The notes under the pieces are model-generated. The model made no database searches. It worked only from the letters and a program-made list of their open reading frames with translations, and was not told the origin of the DNA. A stretch of DNA of 64,000 nt, taken from NCBI RefSeq assembly GCF_018294505.1, contig NC_057804.1, positions 256,475,251 through 256,539,250 on the forward strand, in the 5' to 3' direction. A program made the position numbers and the translations under genes. Shown here piece after piece: positions 1-10,844 of this stretch. Position 1 is the first letter of the stretch, and every line of letters starts with the position of its first letter. The stretch is from Triticum aestivum (Eukaryota > Streptophyta > Magnoliopsida > Poales > Poaceae).

Positions 1-379
1 GACTAGTTGAGGCTTTGTTACTTTGAGAGATACTTGATCTATTATATTTTGGTTCTGTGAATTAGTATTCTGCTATTATATGTGTGTGTGTGTGTGTGTG
101 TAATTCATCATAAATATTGTTGTGTGCTGATGATTAGTGTCCAGTTTACTATTCTTGTGACATATACACATATGTATGTGTTATGTTCATGTCCTTTTTA
201 CTTCTCTTGTCATTGATGTTAGCTTGTGTTAGTATCTTAATTTCTCAAGAATTACAAAAGTACCAAAAAGAAAGTTAGTAAAATCTGTATCTACCTTTGC
301 TTATCCGCATTTTCATTGGCGACAATCTTGATAGTTTAGGTTTTATTTCTGCATTCATAAGCTGAACTATGTCACCTAG
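1..379. other. AT-rich sequence without a gene
   Basis: No reading frame with a recognisable product is visible on either strand. The only distinct structure is a short TG microsatellite. It may be retrotransposon non-coding sequence upstream of the pol relic that starts near 380, but nothing proves that. Confidence 0.4.
81..101. repeat. (TG)n microsatellite
   Basis: Ten uninterrupted TG dinucleotides followed by one more T. This is a simple sequence repeat in otherwise AT-rich DNA. Confidence 0.9.
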
Positions 380-479
380 CTTTAGTCGAGCGTTGTTGTC
401 GTCGCCTAGTCCCTGTGAAGAACACGACATCCGTAGTTTGGGAAAATTGTTCCACTACATCTACAAATGATCAATCATC

Positions 480-1228
480 ATGGCCTCAAGGAAACTGTAC
501 CAATACTTCCAAGCCCATGAGATTACGGTTGTCACTCGCTTCCCGTTGCAAAGGATACTACGAAACACTGAGGCTACTGGGAGAATTGTGGAATGGGATT
601 TGGAGTTGCCCAGTTTGGGACTGAGGTTTGAGAGCATATCAACAATTCAGAGTGGGGCGTTGGCAGAGTTTATTGCTGAAAGGACGCCGACCCCTAATGA
701 GGAAGTGACAGAGATAGTTATCCCCGTCAAGGATGCGCCCCAAGAATGGATCATGTAGGTGCCTTTTCCCTGCAAGGTGCAGGGGCTGGCGCGCTTCTTG
801 TCGCACCTTCGGGGGAGCCCTTGAAGAACTCGTCCAAATGCATTTCTCCCGGGAAGAGGCAAACAACAATGCAACAGAGGATGAAGGGCTCCTTGCCGGG
901 CTCAGGATTGCAGCAGAATTGGGAATTAAGAAGCTGATGATTCGAGGAGTTCACAAATGATGGTGAGACAAGTCAACAAGGATTATCAGAGTCCATTAAT
1001 GGAGTCATACGTCGAGGAAGTGAGGATATTGGAGGAGCGCTTTGATGGACTGCAAATAGAGCATGTACCCCATGCAGACAATAGCATAGCTGATCATCTA
1101 TCAAAGTGTGCTCCACAAAAGCTTCCTATGGAACCAGGAACTTTTGTTCTCCATCTTGCTCAGCCCTCCGTATTCCCAGCAATAATGGCCCGGAAAGGAG
1201 GAAGATGGACTCTGGTAAGCCTCTCCCG
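480..1228 (+). pseudogene. Gypsy RNase H domain, frameshifted
   Basis: The frame starting at 480 gives residues such as HEITVVTRFPLQRIL and EWDLELPSLGLRFES, the usual lead-in to the Gypsy RNase H. Frame then shifts near 750 (FSLQGAGAGALLVAPSGEPLK), again near 835 (EEANNNATEDEGLLAGLRIAAELG), and again near 957 (VRQVNKDYQSPLMESYVEEV, ADNSIADHLSKCA). RNase H degrades the RNA strand during reverse transcription. At least three frameshifts and an in-frame stop at 756-758 make it non-functional. Confidence 0.8.
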
Positions 1229-1335
1229 ATAGAGCCTCGTTCTCCTGGCAGGGACCTGCCAGAAACTCACAACTCGCTGGCCCGCACCCTCCTGTCGGGA
1301 CCACGGTCCCCTACAAACAAGGAGTGTGCCCCCGC

Positions 1336-1698
1336 CAAGGTTGGAAAAGGCGATAGGCATAAGCGAGGCGGTTGGCCCTCGCCTAGTGCCTAGGCGGTGC
1401 CTAAGCGCCCTAGGTGCGGCCTAGGCGGTAATATAGTTTTTACTCGTGTATTTGTGATTATTATATGGGTTTTGATATTAGTTTATGGTATATAAATAAG
1501 TTAATTGCCATCTACTGCCATTGGAATATAACCAGTTTCACATATCAGTGCAGTATGTGCCATGATTTCTTGCATGGGTAGGCAATTCCTTGCTTGCCCT
1601 GCCTAGACCACCATTTATGCCCTAGGTGAGGCAATTGCCAATTGCCTAGCACCTAGGCGCGCCTAAGCGCCTCCTAGGCACTGCCTTTTCCAACAGAG
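1336..1698. mobile_element. hAT-like MITE (363 bp) with 8-bp target duplication
   Basis: The termini form an inverted repeat: CAAGGTTGGAAAAGGC at the left and, read from the other strand, CTCTGTTGGAAAAGGC at the right. Both sides are flanked by the same 8 bases, GCCCCCGC (1328-1335 and 1699-1706). An 8-bp duplication with termini starting C is the hallmark of hAT transposons. There is no coding capacity. Subterminal parts carry many CCTAGGCG-like words in opposite orientations, so the ends could fold into a long hairpin. It sits between the RNase H and integrase parts of element E. Confidence 0.8.
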
Positions 1699-1706
1699 GC
1701 CCCCGC

Positions 1707-2930
1707 AGTTGAGGAGGTGTCGCTAGTCCTCGTTGCCGAGCCTCAGGCTCCAACTTGGGCAAGGCACATAGTCCACTTTCTCCAAACCGGAGAACTTCCT
1801 AGTGACCAAGATGAGGCTGAAAGAGTAGTCCAAGGCCAGTATGTACCAGTTTGTCGATGACACTCTATACAGAAGGAGGCCCAACGGTGTGAAATTTACG
1901 TGCATCTCCCGGGAAGAAGGAAAGGTACTGTTGGCTTAGATACACAAAGGTATGTGCGGCTCCCACATTGGATCAAGGGCATTAGTTGGAAAGGCATTCT
2001 GCCAAGGATTCTATTGGCCCACAGCCCTCCAAGATGTGGTCGAGCTTGTCACGAAATGTGAAGCCTGCCAGTTCCATTCGAAGAATATCCACCTGCCTAC
2101 CCAAGCCCTTCAGACAATCCCTTTATCATGGCCATTTTCGGTCTGGGCTCGATATCCTTGGCCCTTTCCCCCAAGCAATCGGGGCTTTGAATTCTTGTTC
2201 GTTGCCATCAACAAGTTTACAAAGTGGCCGGAAGTGACTCACGTGAGAAAGGTGACGGCCCAATCAGATATCAAGTTCTTGAAAGAACCGGTGTGCCGTT
2301 TTGGAGTTTTGGCAAGGATCATCACTGACAACGACACCCAGTTCACGAGCCACGCCTTCATGCAATATGTTCGCACCCTCGGAAGCAAGATCTCATTTGC
2401 CTCTGTCGCTCATCCCAGGAGCAATGGGCAAGCTGAAAGGGCGAATGCTAAAGTGCTGCAGGGACTCAAAACAAGAACCTTTGATACGATGTGGAAGCAC
2501 GACAGGTGGTGGATCAATGAGCTATCGGTAGTCCTGTGGTCCATTAGAATGACACCAAAGCGAGCTACCGGGCAGACTCCCTTTTCCCTGGTCTATGGGG
2601 CACAAGCAGTTATCCCCATGGAACTCTTTTACGGGTTTCCTCGAGTGCTTGCCTACGATGAAGTAGCGCAAGATCAGCACCATCTTGACGACATTGTGCT
2701 ACTCCAAGAGAACCGTCTCCAAGCTGCTACGTGTGCTGCACGCCATCAGCAAGCCCTGCGTCGCTATCATAGCCGTAGGGTTCACGCCTGGTGTTTTCAG
2801 GAAGGAGACCTTGTCCTTAGGCGTGTTTAGTCGGCCAAGGGTACAAACAAGTTGACGCGGAAGTGGGAAGTCCCTTACCGGGTAGTACTAGTCACCAAAC
2901 CTGGCGCAGTCCGTTTGGAGAATGGAGGTT
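1707..2930 (+). pseudogene. Gypsy integrase, inactivated
   Basis: Integrase inserts retroelement DNA into the chromosome. A linker (WARHIVHFLQTGELPSDQDE) is followed by a zinc-binding head (GSHIGSRAL, then KCEACQFH) and the core. In the core the first catalytic Asp is replaced: the sequence reads FVAINKFTKW where Gypsy integrases have Asp. The second Asp (ITDNDTQF) and the Glu (GQAERANAKVL) are present. About 2148-2190 are read in a shifted frame between two compensating indels, an in-frame stop lies near 1857, and a TAG at 2828-2830 precedes the tail (KGTNKLTRKWEVPYRVVLV). Confidence 0.85.
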
Positions 2931-3920
2931 GCGGCGATGGCTGCCTCACACCGCAGCTGAACCAGTTAACCCTTGTACTCCTCTCCACATGGGCATCCAC
3001 TGCCGAGTCTTCCCCGGCTCTATGTCGTCCCCTTCCTAGGCCTCACCGCCGTCCACCACCTTGGTGCTCTCGGCATGGCGTGGTCAACATGGTCAAGGAA
3101 CGACTTCCATCGGAAGAGTACTGTACGTCGAGAGGCTGATAGCTCGGTCCACGGCCACAACAAGGAAGTGCAACCTTATTACGCGTAAAATAATTATTCC
3201 TCCACCTAACAGCGGGGACCCACCGGACGGTCCACCGTATTTCATGAAAAAACATTTCCCCCCTGACTGTTGGGACCCACCAGCTACATCTTCGCACGCA
3301 AGGAAGTGCGTCCATATTACAGGCAGAAAAAATGATTCTCCCCCTGACATCTAGGACCGACCAGCAATAACTTCGCATGCAAGGAAGTCCCTCCTTATCC
3401 TCCCTAATAGTCGGGACCCACCTGGTCAAAGCATACGTAGCGTTGTCATTCTAGTCGTGAACGTGTACATACATACAGGTCGATCGGTCTGTCTGCAGGC
3501 TGCAGCAATGAACCGTGGCCGAGTAAGGAAGGGTATGTGTCGTAGTAGAGGCACGGATGTAGCATGTCAAGCAGTCCCTTCAATATCGTGTACACGCACG
3601 TACAACCAGGTTGCCAGAAAGTAAATACAGCCACGTACGTACATATAGGCGGGGTCTCGAACGCCTACTCGTGCATACGTACGGGCCAGGGCTTGTGTAC
3701 ATGGAGAGGCAGCGGAGAGCCGCGACGGCGTCCCGTTCATTGGTAGCCAACCAGCTGGGTCGGAACGGAGAAATTGTGTCGTCATGTCCATCGGGAGGCA
3801 ACCGAATGTGTCGTCATCATCGGGAGGCAACGGAATGTGTCGTGTTCATCGGGAGCCAGCCGACTTGGACGGAACAGCTGAAACTAGGCCTGGCGTACCG
3901 CAGAACGAAGAAATGGACTT
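2931..3920. mobile_element. CACTA-like non-coding internal sequence
   Basis: No coding region is supported. The stretch has recurring GGGACCCACC words (near 3215, 3270 and 3412) and GGAAGTnCnnCCTTAT words, many ACGTAC tetramers and a short tandem array. I recognise this style of sequence from interiors of Triticeae CACTA elements. Its likely continuation is at 30039-30275 and 55193-55608, where a CACTA terminus is found. The boundary with the Gypsy relic on the left, placed near 2930, is approximate, and no left CACTA terminus was found. Confidence 0.5.
3775..3863. repeat. Three-copy tandem repeat of 29-32 bp
   Basis: Units begin TGTGTCGT at 3775, 3807 and 3836 and each contains a TCATCGGGAG-like core followed by GCAACCGA-like sequence. 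Spacing is 32 and then 29 bases. It lies in the CACTA-like stretch. Confidence 0.8.
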
Positions 3921-5596
3921 TGATACGTCTCCAACGTATCTATAATTTTTGATTCTCCATGCTATTATATTATCCATCTTGGATGTTTTATATGCATTTA
4001 TATGCTATTTTATATGATTTTTGGGACTAATCTATTAACCTAGAGACCATTGCTAGTTTCTGTTTTTTCCTTGCTTTTGAGTTTTAAAGAAAAGGAGTGC
4101 CAAACGGAGTCCAATTGACCTAAAAATTCACGGAGATTGTTTTTTGGACCAGCAGAAGCCCAAGAAGCATCGAAGATGGACCAGAAGAGTGTCAGCCACC
4201 ACGAGGGTGGAGGGCGTGCCCAACCCCCTAGACATGCCCCCTACCTCGTGGCTACCTCATGGACCCCCCCTGACTTGTTCCTGACACCAACACCTCTTAT
4301 ATATGCCCAAACTTCCATAACAGAATGAAGATCAGGAGTTCCGACACCGCAAGCCTCTATAGCCACCAAAAACCAATAGGGACCCTGTTCCGGCACCCTG
4401 CCAGAGAGGGAATCCATCACTACTGGCCATCATCATCATCCGGTGCTCTCCATGATGAGGTGGGAGTAGTTCACCCTCGGGGTTGAGGGTATGTACAAGT
4501 AGTTATGTGTTTGATCTCTCTCTCTCTCTCTCTCGCGCGCCTTCTTGATTTGGCACGATCTTTATGTACTGCGAGCTTTGCTATTATAGTTGGATCATAT
4601 GATGTTTCTCCCCCTCTACCTTCTTGTAATCGATTGAGTTTTCCCTTTGAAGTTATCTTATTGGATTGAGTCCTTAAGGATTTGAGAACACTTGATGTAT
4701 GTCTTGCATGTGCTTATCTGTGGTGAGAATGGGATATCCACATGATCCACTTGATGTATGTTTTGGTGATCAACTTGCGGGTTCAGTGACCTTGTGACCT
4801 TATGCATAGGGGTTGGCACATGTTTTCATCTTGACTCTCCGGTAGAAACTTTGGGGCACTCTATGAAGTTCTTTGTGTTGGTTTGAATAGATGAATCTGA
4901 GATTATGTTATGCATATCGTATAATCAAACCCGTGGATACTTGAGGTGACATTGGAGTATCTAGGTGACATTAGGGTTTTGGTTGATGTGTGTGTTAAGG
5001 TGTTATTTTACTATGAACTCTAGGGCTGTTTGTGACACTTATATGAATAGCCGAATGGATTGATCAGAAAGAATAACTTTGAGGTGGTTTCGTACCCAAC
5101 AATAATGTCTTTGTTTCTTCTCTGCTATTAGCGACTTTGGAGTGACTCTTTGTTGCATGTTGAGGGATTGTTATATGATCGAATTATGTTATCATTGTTG
5201 AGAGAACATGCACTAGTGAAAGTATGAACCCTAGACCTTGTTTCGAAGCATTGCAATACCGTTTTTGCTCACTTTTACCACTTGCTACATTGCTGTTTTT
5301 ATATATTCAGATTACAAAAAGCTATTTCTACCATCCATATTACACTTGTATCACCATCTCTTCGCAGAACTAGTGCACCTATACAATTTACCATTGTATT
5401 GGGTGTGTTGGGGACACAAGAAACTCTTTGTTATTTGGTTGTAGGGTTGTTTGAGAGAGACCATCTTCATCCTATGCCTTCGATGGATTGATAAACCTTA
5501 GGTCATCACTTGAGGGAAATTTGCTACTGTCCTACAAACCTCTGCACTTGGAGGACCAACAACGTCTACAAGAAGAAGGTTGCGTGGTAAACATCA
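3921..5596 (+). repeat. 5' LTR of element A (1,676 bp)
   Basis: It starts TGATACGTCT and ends AACATCA, giving the TG...CA ends of an LTR. The same sequence returns at 9315. It includes a (TC)n run near 4515-4534. The LTR supplies promoter and polyadenylation signals for the element. Short reading frames inside it, such as 5238-5444, are not conserved between copies. Confidence 0.85.
4298..4304 (+). promoter_or_regulatory. TATA box in the LTR of element A
   Basis: TATATAT lies in a CT-rich context about 380 bases into the LTR. The second LTR has TATATATATA at the matching place (9691-9700). It is the likely core promoter for element transcription. Confidence 0.5.
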
Positions 5597-5606
5597 AGTT
5601 CTTTTC

Positions 5607-5624
5607 TGGCACCGTTGACGGGGA
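5607..5624 (+). other. Primer-binding site of element A (tRNA-Asp type)
   Basis: TGGCACCGTTGACGGGGA starts 10 bases after the LTR end. It differs at two places from the complement of the plant tRNA-Asp 3' end used by Athila elements. tRNA annealing here would prime minus-strand DNA synthesis. Confidence 0.75.
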
Positions 5625-5720
5625 GGTTAGTGCTTGAAGGTATATCTTTAGATCTTGCAATTGAATCTTTTAGTTTCTTGTTTTATCACTAGTTTAGTCT
5701 ATAAAAGAAAACTACAAAAA

Positions 5721-6709
5721 ATGGAATTGAGGTCTCATATGCTTCATCTTTTTAATGTCTTTCATGAAAATAAGGATTCCGAAAATTGTGCTCAATTGCT
5801 AGAAGAAGAAGTTAATAAATTGTTTCTAACTAAATATTTGAATGATGAGCATGATTGCAATGTTGTTAGTATGAATTCTTTGAATATCCATGATGCTAAT
5901 GATATGCAAAGCCACAATCTTGTGGATGCTATGTTTGATGAATATGATATTTTAGTCCCCCAAGTTTTGATGAGAATATTTAGTATGATGAAAGCAATAT
6001 TTAGTATGATGAAAGTATGCCTCCTATTTATGATGATTACATTGATGAAAGTGGGTTTGGAAGTTTGTCAACTTTAGGAAGTAATGATCCCACTATTTTG
6101 GAGGGTGTTGAATCTTTTCACAATATTGATAAAAGTGGATTTGGAGAGGTCATGACTTTATTTAGTGACGAATCCACTATGTCGGAAGACGTTCCAATTG
6201 ATTATGAGGACAAAGTTGCTATCTTTGATGGTTATTGTGATAACACGTATGCTATAAAGAATAATGATAACCATGAAACTTTTCATCATGATTTTAACTT
6301 TCAATTGGATTATGCCGCACATGATAGTAATTTTGTTGAGTTTGCTCCCACTACTATTCATGAGAAGAAATTTTCTTATGTGGAGAGTAATAAATTTTCT
6401 ATGCTTGCGGATCATGAAAAGAATGCTTTATGTGATGGTTATATTGTTGAATTCATTCATGATGCTACTGAAAATACTTATGATGGAGGAATATATGCTT
6501 GTAGGGATTGCAATAATATCAAGTTTCCTCTCTATGTGTCGAAAATCTTGAAGATATGCTTGTTTTGCCTTCCTATGCTAGTTGATTCTTGATCTCATAA
6601 ATTGTTTGCTCAAAAAATTCCTATGCATAGGAAGTGGGTTAGGCTTAAATTTGTTAGTCATATTCTTCATGATGCTCTCTTTATGTTTCAATTCTTACCT
6701 TTCATGTGA
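5721..6709 (+). pseudogene. Acidic reading frame of unknown function in element A
   Basis: The start ATG at 5721 follows an A-rich leader. The first frame runs to about 5950 (MELRSHMLHLFNVFHE, EEEVNKLF). A frameshift then moves reading to the frame of 6017-6592, which is rich in Asp, Glu, Asn and Tyr (PPIYDDYIDESGFGSL, HEKNALCDGYIVEFIH). After a TGA at 6590-6592 the same frame stays open to 6709 (MHRKWVRLKFVSHILHDALF). No gag, protease or polymerase motif is visible and I do not recognise a domain. Similar frames occur in other Athila-type elements of wheat, so it is probably an element-borne protein. At least one frameshift and one stop break it here. Confidence 0.6.
5975..6016 (+). repeat. 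21-bp tandem duplication inside the element A reading frame
   Basis: Two adjacent copies of a unit starting AATATTTAGTATGATGAAAG differ only in their last base. Each copy carries an in-frame TAG in the downstream frame. It looks like a replication slip after the frame had lost function. Confidence 0.8.
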
Positions 6710-9314
6710 GCATCATTGAAATCATCATGCCTAGCTAGAAGGCATTAAAGAAAAGCGCTTGTTGGGAGACAACCCGATATTTATACCTACTGTTTTGGTG
6801 TGTTCACATGATTAAGCTACTATAGTAATCATGTTTTATAGCCTTTGTTTCAATAAAGTGCCAAGTAATACCTTTGGGATGGCTCACGGTAATAGTTGAT
6901 TTGATCTTGCTGAAAAACAGAAACTTTCGCGCTCACAAAAACAATTTTAATAATTCACAGAAGCATGATTTTAAGTTGATTTTTTGTAGAAGATTAATAA
7001 ACAGATTGCTTAGGAATCCCTAATTTGTCAGGATTTTTGGAGTTACAGAAGTATTCGAGAGTTACGGATTACTACAGGATGTTTTGTTTTTGACAGATTC
7101 TATCTTCATTGTGTTGTTTGCCTATTTTGATGAATCTATGAGTAGTATCGGAGGGTATGAACCATGGAGAAGTTGGAATACAGTAGATATAACACCAATA
7201 TGAATATAGAATGAGTTCACAACAATACCAAAAGTGGTGATTTATTTTCTTATACTAACGGAATTTACTAGTTTTCTGTTGAGTTTTGTGTTGTGAAGTT
7301 TTCAAGTTTCGGGTAAAGATTCGATGGACTATGGAACAAGGAGTGGCAAGAGCCTAAGATTGGGGATGCCCAAGGCACCCCAAGGTAATATTCAAGGACA
7401 ACCAAGAGCCTAAGCTTGGGGATGCCCCATATGGCATCCCCTCTTTCGTCTTCGTTCATCGGTAACCTTACTTGGAGCTATATTTTTATTCACCACATGA
7501 TATGTGTTTTGCTTGGAGCGTCATGTCATTTTATTTTGTTTTGCTTGTTGTTTGAATAATATCCCAAGATCTGAAATTTTTAAATGTTAGGGAGTCTTCA
7601 CATGGTTGCATAATTATTGAACTAATCATTGATCTTCACTTATATCTTTTGGAGTAGTTTGTCATTTGCTCTAGTGCTCCACTTATATATTTTTAGAGCA
7701 CGATGGTGGTTTTATTTTGAAGAAATTGATGAAACTCTCATGCTTCACTTATATTATTTTGAGAGTCTTAAACATCATGGTAATTTGCTTTGGTTATGAA
7801 TTTAGTCCTAATATGATATGCATCCAAGAGGGATATAATAAAAACTTTCATATAAAGTGCATTGAATACTATGAGAATTTGATTCTTTATTATTGTTTTG
7901 AGTTATGAAGATGGTGATATTAGAGTCATGCTAGTGAGTAGTTGTGAATTTGAGAGATATTTGTGTTCAAGTTTGTGATTCCCGTAGCATGCACGTATGG
8001 TGGACCGTTATGTGATGAAGTCGGAGCATGATTTATTTTTTGACTGTCTACCTTGTAAGCGGCAGTATGGGACGAGCGATGGTCTCTTCATACCAATCTA
8101 TCCCCCTCGGAGCATGCACGTAGTACTTAGTTTCGATTACTAATAGATTTTTGCAATAAGTATGTTAGTTCTTTATGACTAATGTTGAGTCCATGGATTA
8201 TCCGCACTCTCACCCTTCCACCATTGCTGGCCTCTCTAGTACTATGCAACTTTCGCCGGTAGCATACACCCACCATATACTTTCGTCAAAACAGCCACCA
8301 TACCTACCTATTATAGCATTTCCATAGCCATTCTGAGATATATTGCCATGCCACTTTCCACCATAATTCTTGAGTTGTAAGTACATAAAAGTGTGATGAC
8401 CTTCATTATTAGAGCATTGCCCCAGTGAGGAAAGGATGATGGAGACTATGCTTCCCCCACTAGTGGGGATGAGACTCCGGACAAAAAATAAAAAAAATAA
8501 AAAAAGAGGCCAAAAGAAAGAGAAGGCCCAAAAAAAGAGAAAAAGAGAGAAGGGGCAATGCTACTATCCTTTTACCACACTTTTGCTTCAAAGTAGCACC
8601 ATGATGTTCATGATAGAGAGTCTCCTATGTTGTCACTTCCATATACTAGTGGGAATTTTTGATTATAGAACTTGGCTTGTATATTCCAATGATGGGCTTC
8701 CTCAAATTTCCCTAGGTCTTCGAGAGCAAGTGAGTTGGATGCACACCCACTTAGTTTCTTTTTGAGCTTTCATACACTTATAGCTCTAGTGCATCCACTG
8801 CATGGAAATCCATACTCACTCACATCGATATCTATTGATGGGCATCTCCATAGCCATTGATAGGCCTAGTTGATGTGAGACTATCTCCTTCTTTTTGTCT
8901 TCTCCACAACCACCATATTCTGTTATACCATAGTGCTATATCCATGGCTCAAGCACATGTATTGCGTGAAGATTGAAAAAGTTTGAGAACATCAAAAGTA
9001 TGAAACAATTGCTTGCCTTGTCATCGGGGTTGTGCATGATTTGAATATTTTGTGTGATGAAGATGGAGCATAGCCAGACTATATGTTTTTGTAGGGATAA
9101 GCTTTCTTTGGCCATGTTATTTTGAGAAGACATAATTGCCTTGTTAGTATGCTTGAAGTATTATTGTTTTTATGTCAATATTGAACTTTTGTTTTGAATC
9201 TTTTGGATCTGAACATTCATGCCACAATAAAGAGAATTACATGGATAGATATGTTAGGTAGAATTCCACATCAACAATTCTGTTTTAATCATTATATTAC
9301 CCATCTTGGATGTT
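6710..9314 (+). other. 3' non-coding region of element A
   Basis: No supported gene. A TTGTTGGGAGACAACCCGAT motif lies near 6769-6788, the counterpart of TTGTTGGGAGGCAACCC in element B (minus strand, near 42558-42576). The stretch at 7260-7460, including GGAGTGGCAAGAGCCTAAG, also matches 41840-42060 of element B in reverse. Elements A and B therefore share a long 3' untranslated region although their coding parts differ. Confidence 0.65.
8481..8556 (+). repeat. Purine-rich tract in the 3' region of element A
   Basis: About 75 bases are almost only A and G, broken by a few GGCC words. Element B has the same feature on its own sense strand (32637-32760 here appears as a T/C tract). It lies about 0.8 kb before the 3' LTR, so it is not the primary polypurine tract. 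Confidence 0.7.
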
Positions 9315-10721
9315 TGATACGTCTCCAACGTATCTATAATTTTTGATTGTTCCATGCTATTATATTACCCATCTTGGATGTTTTATATGCATTTATATGC
9401 AATTTTATATGATTTTTGGGACAAACCTGTTAACCTAGAGCCCAGTGCTAGTTTCTGTTTTTTCCTTTTTGAGTTTACAGAAAAAGAATACCAAACGGAG
9501 TCCAATTGACCTGAAAATTCATGGAGATTGTTTTTGGACCAAAAGAAGCCCACGAAGCATCGAAGATGGACCAGCAGAGTCCCTAGGCCACCACGAGGGT
9601 GGAAGGCGCGCCCTACCCCCTGGGCATGCCCCCCTACCTTGTGGCTGCCTCGTGGACCCCCCTTGACTTCTTCCTAACGCCAACACCTCTTATATATATA
9701 CCCAAACTTCCAGAACAAAATGAAGATCGGGAGTTCCGCTATCGCAAGCCTCTGTAGCCACCAAAAACCAATCGAGACCCTGTTCCGGCACCCTGCCGGA
9801 GGGGGAATCCATCACCGGTGGCCATCTTCATCATCCCGGTGCTCTCCATGATGAGGAGGGAGTAGTTCACCCTTGGGGCTGAGGATATGTACCAGTAGCT
9901 ATGTGTTTGATCTCTCTCTCTCGTGTTCTTGATTTGGCACGATCTTGATGTACCACAAGCTTTGCTATTATAGTTGAATCATATGATGTTTCTCCCCCTC
10001 TACCTTCTTGTAATGGATTGAGCTTTCCCTTTGAAGTTATCTTATTGGATTGTGTCTTTAAGGATTTGAGAACACGTGATGTATGTCTTGCATGTGCTTA
10101 TCTATGGTGACAATGGGATATTCGCGTGATCCACTTGATGTATGTTTCGGTGATCAACTTGCGGGTTCAGTGACCTTGTGAAGTTATGCATAGGGGTTGG
10201 CACACGTTTTGGTCTTGACTCTCCGGTAGAAACTTTGGGGCACTCTATGAAGTTCTTTGTATTTGTTTAAATAGATGAATCTGAGGTTGTGGGATGCATA
10301 TCATATAATAAAACCCACGGCTACTTGAGGTGACATTAGGGTTTTGGTTGATGTGTGTCTTAAGGTGTTATTTTACTATGAACTCTAGGGCTGTTTGTGA
10401 CACTTATAGGAATAGCCCAATGGATTGATCGGAAAGAATAACTTTGAGGTGGTCTCGTACCCTACCATAATCTCTTCGTTTGTTCTCCGCTATTTGTGAC
10501 TTTGGAGTGACTTTTTGTTGCATGTTGAGGGATTGTTATATGATCTAATTATGTTATAGTTGTTGAAAGAACTTGCACTAGTGTAAGTATGAATCCTAGG
10601 CCTTGTTCCGAAGTATTGCAATACCGTTTTCTCTCACTTTTACCACTTGCTACCTTGCTTTTTTTATATTACACTTGTATCACCATCTCTTCCCTGAAAT
10701 AGTGCACCTATGCAATTTACC
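9315..10721 (+). repeat. 3' LTR of element A, truncated
   Basis: It starts TGATACGTCTCCAACG like the 5' copy and follows it until CAATTTACC at 10721, where homology stops. About 180 bases of the LTR end are missing. The next base belongs to element D. Confidence 0.85.
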
Positions 10722-10844
10722 TCATGGACGCCTCGTGTCCTTCCCGGACTACTTCTTATTTTCCTATTTCCTTAAATATCCCAAACAGAGAAAAAAATGC
10801 TATTAGAACTATTTTGCAGTCGGTTTACTTACCATACCACATAC

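Larger units (their letters stand above)
380..2930 (+). mobile_element. Decayed Ty3/Gypsy retrotransposon fragment (element E, Tat-like)
   Basis: Pieces of one polyprotein appear in order: the region joining reverse transcriptase to RNase H, RNase H, the zinc-binding head of integrase, the integrase core and its C-terminal tail. They are spread over all three forward frames. No LTR, primer site or polypurine tract is present, so this is an internal fragment. The RNase H and integrase wording resembles Tat-lineage Gypsy elements of grasses, which is a judgement by eye. A MITE interrupts it at 1336-1698, and CACTA-like sequence follows at the right. Confidence 0.75.
3921..10721 (+). mobile_element. 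Non-autonomous Athila-like Gypsy element A, 3' LTR truncated
   Basis: Two direct LTRs starting TGATACGTCTCCAACG flank about 3.7 kb of internal DNA. A primer site resembling tRNA-Asp follows the first LTR, as in the Athila lineage. The interior has one degraded reading frame of unknown function and no gag, protease, RT or integrase. The second LTR stops about 180 bases before the end seen in the first copy and abuts element D, so no target duplication can be read. The LTR start resembles the wheat family called Fatima; that name is tentative. Confidence 0.8.

Noticed and set aside
3043..3429. A 128-residue minus-strand frame in the CACTA-like stretch
   Set aside because: Made of repeated GGGACCCACC-type words; no domain and no link to a CACTA transposase.
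5238..5491. Two short frames in the LTR of element A
   Set aside because: They lie inside an LTR, overlap each other and are not kept in the second LTR.
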